Source: Notospermus geniculatus (Eukaryota > Nemertea > Pilidiophora > Heteronemertea > Lineidae). From it: a stretch of 64,000 bases of DNA. The stretch covers positions 21,928 through 85,927 of the forward strand of contig NMRB01002517.1 in NCBI GenBank assembly GCA_002633025.1. The letters run 5' to 3'. Positions 1 to 10,800 of the stretch are shown here, one piece after another (within the stretch, counting starts at the first letter, position 1; the number at the start of each line of letters is the position of its first letter). Both the position numbers and the translations under genes were made by a program. A model generated the notes under the pieces. It saw nothing but the letters and a program-made list of their open reading frames with translations. It made no database searches and had not been told where the DNA came from.

Positions 1-253
1 ACGCACAGGTCTTTCTTGGTCGCTCATGTAGTCGGCAAGTGAATGTGTTTGCAACGAAGCGATCACTGAAGCGATTATGTAAAGAGACCAGTGTCGGAGG
101 GACTTACCGCGCGACCAAATTGTGTAATTCAGTCGCGTAACAATCTGCCGCAAAGAGGAGACCAAAAGGTAAAAATGTTGAGTCGCTGGCCTGGTCGCTA
201 GGCCGATCGCCCAGAAAATCGCTCGAAAAATCGCTAGTGTGCGGAGCCCTTTA
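1..253. repeat. Right end of a MITE-like element, truncated by window start
   Basis: The block is rich in tcgct/gatcgc words and ends in a GTGTGCGGAGCCCTTTA-like terminus. That terminus resembles the ends of the element at 6889-7141. The left end lies outside the window. No coding potential is seen. Confidence 0.35.
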
Positions 254-516
254 GCCGCCGCCACCTGTCAATCATAGTGCTTATTATAATATGAATGGGA
301 AAAGGGCACTGAATGCTCACTCTATGCGCCAATGTGAAAAAAACCTAGTATACCAGGGTGAGCGGATTTAATCTGAATGTGAATGACTCGTCGCACAAAG
401 GCCAGTTCCGTGGATTGCCACTAGGGAATGAGCTCAGCTATAGGTAGCCCCCCGCCTTAACGCGCCTTAAAATCATTCACGACACGATGACGCCAGTACT
501 GGAGTTTGAAGTGGGG
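254..516. other. No gene seen
   Basis: Nothing recognisable beyond low-complexity AT-rich sequence. No splice-supported exon. Confidence 0.5.
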
Positions 517-871
517 AGCACACCAGGCGATGTGGGGGCGATATTGCAAGCGATGTGATCGCCACACAATCTTCTCGCCAGCCACCGCAGACGTTGCTCC
601 GATCGGTTTTGGTATTGCTTGGTATTGGGCGATCATCGCTGGCGAGAAGATTCCACGCATCGCTGTCCAGCGCGCACTTGGCGTCAACAGATTTTACTCG
701 GTGGCGATCAGTGCCGACCGCACAGAAAGTCCGATAGTGCTTTCGGTGCCTGTCTCGGCGATTTAGTGAACGGGAAAATGCGTTATAACTAACTGCCGAT
801 AGGCGCCGGTAGCACTATCGGACTTTCTGCGCGGTCGGCCCATGATCGCTTGCGATGTCGCCTGGTGTGCT
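517..871. mobile_element. Nested palindromic MITE, family M2 copy 1
   Basis: The outer inverted ends are AGCACACCAGGCGAT and its complement at 850-871. An inner palindrome at about 712-840 begins GCCGACCGCACAGAAAG and ends with the complementary CTTTCTGCGCGGTCGGC. Related copies lie at 4755-4880 (inner part only) and 58771-59128 (inner plus outer). The ORFs over it are by-products of the palindrome. I infer a non-autonomous DNA transposon. Confidence 0.75.
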
Positions 872-1008
872 GCCCGCTTCGGCAATCGTACTTTAGAAAT
901 GAGTACATGTAGTTAGCGAGTACGGTAACTTAATACAAAATGTATATTTCTCATTCCAGGGGGGATTGGATTTGACATCAATAAAACGCCAACAGAAAAA
1001 CCCAAATA

Positions 1009-1920
1009 GTACAGGCATTGACAGATGTTTATCTACACTTTGTATCTTGAATATTTCAAATACTACCGAACCAATTTTGATGCGGTTTGTTGCATATGAA
1101 AGAAAAACCTGTTGGTCACATTTCTGCATCAAAATTTTGGAAATTTCAAAATATCAAAATTATGTAATTGCTTGTCAGAAAAAATCTCAAAAATCAACAC
1201 CGTTTAAATTGTGATTTTATTTTCATTTTTATAGTAGTTCTGACAGAATGGAAGTTTCTAAGGATTTTGGTGCTAGTTTCATCAAAATCTATCGAGTGGT
1301 TAGTGAGATATTTGAGATTATCAAAATTTTGATATTTTGAGATTTTCGCATTTTTCAAGAAATTTTCATACCATTGGATAAAGCTAACATGAGATAATAG
1401 GTTTACATTATTTTGAAACTTTTTGGGGTTAACTGTGCAGAAATATCGTAATATCAAAATGTTGATATTTTGAAAAATGTGCGTAAGTTCCAATCATTTC
1501 ATGCGAGTCATCCAAAATTTCATAAATTTATGTTCTGAGGTCAGCTCTATCTACTGACACCAGAATTTTTTGAAAAATCGTGTAAATCTCAAAATATCAA
1601 AATTTTGATGATCTCAAATATCTCAGCAACCACTCGACAGATTTTGATGAAACTAGCCCCGAAATCCTTAGAAACTTCCATTCTGTCAGAACTACTATAA
1701 AAATGAAAATAAAATCACTATTTAAAAGGTGTTGATTTTTGAGATTTTTTCTGACAAGCAATTACATAATTTTGATATTTCGAAATTTCCAAAATTTTGA
1801 TGCAGAAATGGGACCAATAGGTTTTCCTTTCATATGCAACAAACCACATCAAAATTGGTTCGGTAGTATTTGAAATATTCAAGATACAAAGTGTAGATAA
1901 ACATCTGTCAATGCCTGTAC
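1009..1920. repeat. Long inverted repeat, about 330-bp arms
   Basis: The left arm starts GTACAGGCATTGACAGATG at 1009. The right arm is its near-perfect complement and ends at 1920. The arms are AT-rich, with many copies of atcaaaattttgatat, and a spacer of about 240 bp (1346-1586) separates them. A transcript would fold into a very long hairpin. This looks like a foldback or MITE-type element. Confidence 0.8.
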
Positions 1921-2359
1921 ATGTACAACCAGGAAGTCGTTGATGGTGAGTGTGATTCGTCGTTTCTTTTTTTCAATTGATTGGCGAGTTCTTTATTCAC
2001 TACCCCTCGCAAAATCCTTCGACAACTGCGTTTACATGTATACAAGTTTGTACTGAGGTTTCTATTATATACATGCAGGCTACACTTGGCATTTAAAAGT
2101 CGAGAGCGATCGCTGAATTCAATATTTTGCCGCAGATATTTGCATATTCATGAGTACGACAGTGCTGCCACCTTAAAATTGACGACAACACCTGTAGTAC
2201 TTCACAGCAATTAAATTTAATTCAAAATCGAACTGGCAAAATCACCGAACATGTTTTTTTTATTTGCATGTGTGCTTAGCTTTTATCATTCGTCGTAGTG
2301 TAGGCCTACATTGCTAACCTGATTTTATAAGCACCCACCCGTGGCAGGGTGAAAAATAA

Positions 2360-2572
2360 GGTAAATGTTAAACGCAATCCGCCAGAGGTACAAAATGGTT
2401 TTTCAAAGTGATTTTTTAGGGTTAGGGTTCAGGCATTAGGGTTTAGGGTTAGGGTTCAGGCATTAGGGTTAGGAATAGCTCATCCTCGAAGGGGTTTGGT
2501 TAGGGGTAGCCATATATATGTTTTCCGAAGACCCCCAAATTGTACCTCTGGGTGATTGCAATTAACACTTAC
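2360..2572. repeat. Foldback element carrying TTAGGG-like repeats
   Basis: Inverted termini, ccgccagaggtacaaa on the left and ttgtacctctgggtg on the right, enclose about seven degenerate TTAGGG/TTTAGGG units at 2410-2475, interrupted by TTCAGGCA. The unit matches the animal telomere hexamer, but the block is internal and short. Confidence 0.55.
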
Positions 2573-2998
2573 CGAAAAATAACTGTACAGTAAAGCGATT
2601 TTGCATGACAAAGAGATTTTATTGGATTCCACATTTCGGTTCGTTGGTTTTTAAATCGTACAATCTATCATCGAGCATGTCCTTTTTATTAGGGCATTCC
2701 TTTCATTTAGGCCTACGTGACGATATATCGACGACTTACTGTATGACCTCTGATATTGAGATGTACGGGCATAGACATGTGAATGATTTTAATCTATAAC
2801 ATAAGCACGTTCATAGTACTAATGTATTTTAATCAGTGCATATCGTAGTTCCATATCCATACTGAGAAGCATGAACTCCGTCGGACATGTTCGGGCCAAA
2901 AGCCTGCCGCACACTTGAGCTATCTGCTGAGCAAAAAGTCATTCGAGTACCCAGCGATAGACTGTCTCGCAGACGGGCGGAGATTTTGGCATATAATA

Positions 2999-3123
2999 GG
3001 GAGTTTTCGCAAAGCCCCCGAAACGCCAACGCCAACGTCTATCCTTTTGTTCCGTGCTCTCTTCTTCTTGGCATCGAACAATGGGTTTGGCGTTGGCGTT
3101 TCGGGGGCTTTGCGAAAACTCCC
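2999..3123. mobile_element. MITE family M1 copy a, near-perfect palindrome
   Basis: The 125-bp element has terminal inverted repeats GGGAGTTTTCGCAAAGCCCC, continuing into CGAAACGCCAACG, and is flanked by TA on both sides. A second partial copy of the terminus follows at 3129-3158. Full copies also lie at 4411-4536, 22551-22678 and 55410-55541, with fragments at 28221-28252 and 36695-36733. A TA target duplication suggests Tc1/mariner-type mobilisation (inference). Confidence 0.85.
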
Positions 3124-3600
3124 TAATTTGTTTTCGCAAAGCCCCCGAAACGCCTCGTGATCAATGTAGTACATGTAGTATAGTGTCGTAAAATCAGCAC
3201 ATCATGGTCAACTTCTATTTACAAGGTGGCCCAAAAATGCACACAAGTGTACATTTACATGACATATGTACATGTATGTACTTCCACTATACCCAGAGCC
3301 CCAAACTACGAATGGATGGATAATCTTTCTACGAAAAAGTAGACACAAAGGTATCCGTTAATTGTCAGTCTTTGTAATACATTTATTGGGTGTAAATTCA
3401 ACCGTTCAAAAGTTAGTTGTAGGCTACATCCGGTCTCATTCTCCTGTACAAAGTTCAGTTCTGGGTCCAACGATTAAGTTTAAAAAGCGCTAAAATTTTT
3501 TCCCCAAGTGGGATTTATGGGGATTTTTACAATGTGATTGAGGAGTCTTCAACAGACATAGTGACGCATGTTTCATTTTATGCTTTAATTTTTTCCGGGT

Positions 3601-3906
3601 TTAAAGGTGCTCTAGTTCGAATTGTAAACATTACGGTGTGCCACCTATTATCAACTTCTGGTACTAACAAATCAGATAAAATCGAATTAAATCTCGCCTT
3701 TCACAACTTTTTGTTTGTTTTTGAGCGTAAAATCATAAATATATTTCAGTTACAAGAATATTTATCAAAGATAGACATAAAAATAGATAGCATTAATGTT
3801 TTGGTATACATGGTGCTGCCACCTATCCGAGGAAAAATAACTATTATAATCAACCATGTAAATAAACAAACCGTAATGTTTACAATTCGAACTAGAGCAC
3901 CTTTAA
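3601..3906. mobile_element. MITE with 36-bp inverted termini
   Basis: Begins TTAAAGGTGCTCTAGTTCGA and ends with the exact complement, followed by more matching sequence inside. The 146-aa open frame at 3534-3974 runs straight through it and is not a gene. Confidence 0.75.
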
Positions 3907-4410
3907 CCCTTCTCCTATCAGTCTATGGTGGAAGAATGCTTCTGCGGTATTTTTGGGGGTCACCCTGTATATAGTACTAGTAATTGATGTTGACTGAGCT
4001 TAAATCTTCCTGTACGTCGACTGAAAGTATTTCACTGTACTCAATTAGTGTAATACATTTCCTTAAGGAAATCGTAATGAGTTTCCGATTTATGAGAATC
4101 CAATAAAATTGAGGTCAGGGCAAGTTCGCGCCGCGCGTGAAGAGCGAAAATACACGAACACTTTCAGTCGAAAGTAAATGCAAACCAGCATTTTCCCTCG
4201 TCTTCCTCAATTGAGTGAAATGGGCCAACGTGTGATGACAACGGCATGTCATCCGGAAGTGCATAAATCCACCAATGATGGTCTTAATGTCAAAATCACG
4301 TCAAATACGATGGAAGACCCGAGGAAATCTAGGTGGACATTCACTTTTGCCTTAAACTGTACAACCAGACCTCCTCAGTCCACGTGGGAAGTAAGGGCTT
4401 ACAATGAATA

Positions 4411-4536
4411 GCGAGTTTTCGCAAAGCCCCCGAAATGCCAACGCGAACGTCTATCCTTTTGATCGCTGCTCTTTTCATGGCATCGAACAATGGGTTTGGC
4501 GTTCTCGTTGGCGTTTCGGGGGCTGCGAAAACTCCC
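4411..4536. mobile_element. MITE family M1 copy b
   Basis: Same palindrome as 2999-3123, with a few substitutions and a short deletion in the right terminus. TA borders are present. Confidence 0.85.
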
Positions 4537-4754
4537 TAAAATGAAAGGAGACACCGAACGCCTACGATGAAAAAAAATGTCGGTTTACCAGGAAGTGCTT
4601 TCCCGCTCCTCCAACTGCACTTTTTCATTCTTGATATTTTAAAGTATCTTGAGAGATCGTCGAATTCTCGGCATATGAAAAGTGGACTGTCACCACAGAA
4701 CTGCCATCTCTAAAGTAGGCCCTACTGTACCTCGCAGTATCTTTCATTGAGACA

Positions 4755-4880
4755 AGGGCCGACCGCACATAGTGCTACCGGCGCCTATCGGCAGCTAGTT
4801 ACATGTATAACGCATTTTCCCATTAACTAAACCGCCGATAGGCACCGAAAGCACTATCGTACGTCCTGTGCGGTGGCCCC
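4755..4880. mobile_element. MITE family M2 copy 2 (inner unit only)
   Basis: Starts GGGCCGACCGCAC and ends with the complement GCGGTGGCCCC. The central gcctatcggc/gccgataggc symmetry is shared with 712-840. The outer shell seen in copies 1 and 3 is absent, so the inner unit can occur alone. Confidence 0.75.
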
Positions 4881-6888
4881 TTGTTTATCGCAATCAGTCA
4901 CATCGATACGATGTATCTTTTCTGTATCTTGGATCAGTCACATCGATACGAAAATTTCATTGAGACCATTGGTACGAGCCATGCCACTGACTGATATTCA
5001 TAAAAGCTAGCAGATGTTTTTACTTCAAGTCACAGACGTGATTGCCAATCTCGTTGACATGTCTTAGTGTGCGACCATCGTTAGCAGCGCGGTGTCATCT
5101 CACAGGCATGAATTATACTACAGTGTGCTGCCACTACAGGCTGTCCTCAAAAATGTGTCCGCCGTATTTTCTGGGGACCAGGTTTTGTACCGTCAATTGG
5201 GTTTTTAAACCTGGTGCCCACTGGACTTTAAGGCCCATCAGGGACACTTTTTTGGACAACATGTACAGACACAATTCCCAATGCATTTTTTGCCTTATGT
5301 ATATAATCACCCGCATTTCTGGAAAACCGCGGAATCGAGGCAGATGACGATGACTCACACGTTAGCCTGCGTGCCGACAACACCCACACACAGAGGCCTC
5401 GTACAAGTTGTGTGTGTCTCACAATCCTGTCTAAACTATGGGAGAGTTCCACCTGGCGATTTCTTCAGCTGCGTTCGGTGTCCCGAAACACACCTGGCCT
5501 TGTCGTTCGTCAAAACTTACTGCCCGCGGAGATCCTCCGCCGTTGCCCGTAGCTTTGTCTTCAGTGTGGTTGGTTCCAGCGAGAATCCATGTCGACTGAT
5601 CATCAGGGGACGGGCATGACAGGCCTAGAGGCCAGAATGCGTTCACGCTGCCTCAAGGGAGATAAAGATGGGGACGTTACGGGTGCGTTACTCACCGCTC
5701 ACTTGAGTTCCGAGAGATGAAAAAAAGCTACATAATCCGTCAAAATCGTCTCCGCGTCTATTTCAAAATGTCACTTTCCCCGCTACCGAACCTTGACCAT
5801 ATCTTCCTTGTCGATCTCGAAAAGACAGCATTGCTCATGACGGAAAATCCATCAGATCGTATTTAGACCGTGGCACATTTGTTTGCCACAAAATGACACT
5901 GCACGCCTGATTTTAATACCAATACGACCAGGAAGTCTCAAACTACTTTATAAAGTGCCTAAGCCGTGGTTGGCTATATCGTGAACGGTTTAGGAATTCA
6001 ATTGAATTGAAAATAACTGGTCTGTTCATGTAGATATGTGGCTCGTGACCTGTGAATTGTTAAAAAGGAATTTATCATGTAGGCCTACATGTATTTTACT
6101 CGGTCCCTTCGTTGCAAATTTTACAGTCTTCAGCGATTTATGAGGAGGTCACGAAACCAGCGTCGCGACGCGGCAAGCGCTGTGACATTGTTCTCGCATT
6201 CCTTGCTCGCATTATATTAACTGTTTTTTACGCAAAGTGTTTGCCCAATGAGTCTGTCACAAATCGTCCTCCCTAGACTGGTACCCGATCCTAACAATTT
6301 TACATCGGACTTTTCCATATTTTAGGACCGCTAGCGCCTATCGCGTTCGTGAATCTGATTGGCCGATGCTGGCGCAGGTGATAAGTTTAGGAACTATTAT
6401 GTTGTGTATTTCTATTTTTAACACCTTTGTGATTGGTCGATTTCCTGGGTCAGATGGGGTCACCTTCTATCTGCATTCCGGTATGTCAGCTGTGTTGAGA
6501 ATTGAATAAATTTACATAATTTACATAAAATTTCCTAGTGACGTCGCTGGCAGAATTCCTCCAAAAATGGCGGCCAATACTGGTCCTACCAAACAAGCCA
6601 CGACTGCAGCGCGCGGGTTGGTTGGATCAGGTACTAGTCTACGTCCTCCCCAGCAGGATCCCCTCACCTGCTGACCAATAGCAGGACTCGTACCATTGAC
6701 CAATGGCAGGGCTTGATACTCATGCACCATTATGTTGATTACTTCGCAGCGAAACATGGGATGTTGCAAACCACAAATCACATCTTTCGGTATACACACA
6801 GTCGTAGCCTGCTTTGAGTAGCTGCATCGACCATATTGGTGATAAAATACTGTATTTTATTTATTAGGGCTTTTCCGTGGACGAGTCT
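4881..6888. other. Intergenic stretch, no supported gene
   Basis: Several open frames up to about 110 codons occur on both strands, but none has splice-consistent neighbours, a recognised domain or codon bias like the real exons. No array or palindrome stands out. Confidence 0.5.
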
Positions 6889-7141
6889 TAAAGCATGGCG
6901 CACACCTGCGATTTTTCGTGCGGTTTTCTAGGCCGCCGGCCTTGCGACCACAGCAGCGACTGAACATATTTTTAGTTTTTTTAGTTTTTGTTGACTCGTT
7001 TGCGACAAATGCTTCCTTGGAAGATCAGTGATGTCGCGGATGACATCACTGATCGACCTCAAAGGTAATTATCGCATTCGACGTAGTAGTCGCATCGGTA
7101 GTCGCCCCCATTTTAGTCACACGTGTGCGCCGCCCTTAAAA
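6889..7141. mobile_element. Probable MITE with TTAAgGGCGGCGCACAC-type ends
   Basis: The left end reads cttaaagcatggcgcacacc and the right end is the imperfect complement near 7120-7141. An inner palindrome, gatcagtgatgtc / gacatcactgatc, lies at 7024-7053. The ends resemble the element cut by the window start. Confidence 0.5.
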
Positions 7142-7500
7142 CGCACGAACCATCTTTTCTGACCGGTGCAATCCGGATGTACAATTACCCCAAAATCAAA
7201 ATGTAGAATTTCAGTAAATATAGACACATGTTGGCAGGAAGACTGCTAAAAGGTTTTAGGCGTTATCGTGGGAAGCAAGCACACGTGTGTCAGCCAACCG
7301 TTCTGGATCCAGGTCATTCCACTCATGAGCAGAGCGCACATACCTATACGAACAGACCCTGCGGACGAGGTTATAGAGAAACAAGATCACGTGACTTCGC
7401 GAAGTTCTCGCCTCGACCAACCAGGTTGCTGCGACGGTGAAACTAGGTGTCTGATAGAAAAGGCAATGACTTAAATGAGGAGTTTTCGGATCGGCATTTC

Positions 7501-7539
7501 GTTATTTCACTTCGTCAGCATACCACCACAGAAGCGTAG
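7501..7539 (+). other. Possible 5' untranslated exon of the 7803-13280 gene
   Basis: The coding exon of the downstream gene opens directly after an acceptor (ttctttccag at 7791-7800), only 2 nt before the ATG, so an upstream non-coding exon is needed. A good donor, AG|GTAAGT, lies at 7538-7545. Only the donor supports the exon; its 5' boundary, the promoter and the transcription start were not identified. Confidence 0.35.
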
Positions 7540-7802
7540 GTAAGTCATGTTGCCTCTATTCTCTCTATTTCAAATCGAAAATTATTCAAAGCTCGTTGCT
7601 AGCCATATGAATGCCAGCCCATCGCTATTTCAACTCGACAACACGTAAATCACGTTGCTGGCAGATAAAATTGCAGTGAGTGAGGGCAAAGTCCGACCGT
7701 GACTGGTAGAGGGCTCGGCCCAGGCTCACCCCTCTTGAAATTCTTAGACATACCCCATGATGTAGGCCTTCTTTTGTATTATTTGTATTTTTCTTTCCAG
7801 AA

Positions 7803-10800
7803 ATGAAGTTGCTTGTTCTCTTCGCCGCGATTGTAGTCGCCTATGCCCAGACGCCGGCTGGAGGTGAGGAACATTCATAAACAGATTTTTTTGCTGGCTG
7901 GCCGATGTCGGTTCTCTATCGGCAGAGCTCTATGATGATTCGTCAAAAAGTGCAGATGTGAATTACAAAATTTCCGAACTTTAAGTTCGCTTGTCTGGCA
8001 GATTTTTAACGAGTTTAGATGGTCCTCAACGTGAGAGTTCATTCACGCGTCGAGTTGGCTCTCAAAACTGGGCAGTACATGCTTTGCAGTTTATGTCAGT
8101 GGTCAAGGTGGAAGACGTAAAAGGTGCCCACAGGTCGACATTGCGTCTTGAAGCAACTCGCGGCAACTAGCTTTCCGGCGATGGAAGCAACTCGGAGTGA
8201 CTGATCAGTTGTTGATTTTGTCGACCTCAGCGCGCTTGCGTCTCCGAGCAACTGCCGGATGCATCATGAGCGTGTTGTTCGAGGTAACTGCCAGTTGCTC
8301 AAATGCCGACCTGGGGGCACCTTTAGCAGCTAATCGCACGAGAAAACTCACCTTATACATGTAGTAGGGATGTCACTTCAGGTACACCCTTAGTCAAAAG
8401 TAAATAGACAGCTACTAAATTCAATATTTCTTTTAATATCTATCTGTCTATTTACTTTTGACTAAGGGTGTACGTACTTTATCGTGTTGCCCCTTTCTGT
8501 CACAGGTGGTACCTCCACTGGTGGGAGTGGTGTCGGTAAGCAGGTCGCCGGGGAAATCCTCAAGGATGTTGGCAACGGTATCGCAGATATCCTCGAATCT
8601 ATCGGGAAGAAAATGGACAAGGACCAAACAGGATGGATTAAGGATAAACTCGGCAAGGCGAACAATGGGGGTAGGTGTTCCGCATTCCGTAATACAATAT
8701 ACCATTGATGGGGCTGCGGGGCGTCTTGATTGATGTTAGCAGTGACTGCGGGACGTCTTGATTGACGTTAGCAGTGGCTGCGGGACGTCTTGATTGACGT
8801 TAGCAATGGCTGCGGGACGTCTTGATTGACGTTAGCAGTGACTGCGGGACGTCTTGATTGACGTTAGCGGTGGCTGCGGGACGTCTTGATTGACGTTAGC
8901 AATGGCTGCGGGACGTCTTGATTGACGTTAGCAGTGACTGCGGGACGTCTTGATTGACGGTAGCAGTGACTTCGAGACGTCTTGATTGACGTTAGCAATG
9001 GCTGCGGGACGTCTTGATTGGCGTTAGCACTGACTGCGGGACGTCTTGATTGACGTTAGCAGTGACTGCGAGACGTCTTGATTGACGTTAGCAGTGACTT
9101 CGATCGACGTTAGCAGTGGCTGTGGGACGTCTTGATTGACGTTAGCTACAGTGACTGCGAGACGTCTTGATTGACGTTAGCAATGGCTGCGAGACGTCTT
9201 GATTGACGTTAGCAGTGACTGCGGGACGTCTTCTTGACGTTAGCAGTGACTGCGAGACATCTTGATTGACGTTAGCAGTGACTGCGAGACGTCTTGGTTG
9301 ACGATATGCATGGGCTGCGGGACGTCTTGGCAGCAGTGGTTTTTTCCCGTGCACCATCCCGACCAATGGCGACCCTCGTTTTTTTCGACTTCATGCCCAA
9401 TATTGCAGTCAAAAAAAGTTTAAAAAGTTAAAGTTATGGGTTTATAGTCTAATATCCACCTCGGTAGCGGTTCTCATCCGACTTCACTCTTTAACCCCAG
9501 TCTGTGCTTCTCATTCAGCGCTACAATCCGAGCATTTCCGACCGGTGTACCCATTTATACACCTGGGTGGAGAGAGGCCAGTGAGGCAAAGAGACTTGCC
9601 CAAAGTCTCACGCCCAGTGGGATTTGACCCCGGGATCCTCTGACCGCTAGTCGGACACCCCAACCACTACACCTCCGGGCTCCAGTCGATCACTTTTTAC
9701 TTTTTCCTGGCATAAATTCGTAAATTTCAGACCTCATTCTTGAAATCTACGACAGAGTCCGGAATGGCGAGCTTGACTTGCCGCCTCAGAAGCGTGCACT
9801 CATGAGCAAGGAAGATTTCCTGAAGAAGTTGAATGAGATGTATGAGAACGTCAAAAAGGTAAGAAAACTGGCATCAAAACTATGTCACATTGGTATTCAT
9901 TGGAAAGTACTCAATGAGAGCTTTCCAGTGAATACTTTTTTGATAGGGATAGTAACCAAAGTGTACCGCAAACCCACCCATACTGATCAATACATTAATT
10001 TCAACTCGAACCACCCACTGCATGTCAAACGTGGCATCATTCAGACCCTCACCAACAGAGCACTCAACCTATGTTCTCGACCAGAGTATTTAAATGAGGA
10101 ACTCGATCACATCCGACGTGTGTTCACAGAACTCAATGGATACCCAAAGCAGCTAGTCGAAAGGACCATTCGCAAAACTATGGACCAGCACAGTGCAGCA
10201 AGCACCCATACCCCAAACACTAGATCTCCCATCTTGATCAGCATCCCATATGTAGGCAGTGCGTCTCATAAAATCAAACGCCTCATTACCAACCTGGCAA
10301 GCGTGGATGTTGTGTTTTCAAAACAGGACACACTGAAGACAGCTCTCAATGCAAATGGAAGGAAGGTAGCCTCATGTAAAAACAAACATGAGGCCAAAGG
10401 TGTTGTGTATAAACTAACGTGTTCTTGTGGTGAATGTTATGTTGGTGAAACAAAACGTCCCCTTGGCACAAGGATTTCAGAGCACAAAAAGGACCCTAAA
10501 TCTGCTGTGCATGAACACTGTGCAAACCTAGGACATTCAATCATCTGGGAGCAGACAGAGATTCTCAATTCCCGGCTGGACAAAGATTACAACAGGAAAC
10601 TCAGAGAAGCCATCCAAATCAAACGACACCAACCCAGCCTCAACAGGGATACTGGACTATTCATACCTAATGCCTACAATCACATAATTGCCAAACTGGA
10701 CAATTAGCTGCTACAGCCTGTGATTCCGCAGTTTTTTCCCTTGGACTTTTATCCATAAGTTTGTCTAATGCTTAAAAAAACAGTATGTATTTTGTCTAAA

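Noticed and set aside
3534-3974. 146-codon plus-strand ORF
   Set aside because: It runs through an inverted-repeat MITE (3601-3906) and has no other support.
8711-9330. CRISPR array
   Set aside because: Units are contiguous with no unique spacers and the host is an animal; it is a minisatellite.
9600-9683. Functional tRNA gene on the minus strand
   Set aside because: Boxes A and B are present, but the acceptor and anticodon stems do not pair properly and a long SINE body follows.
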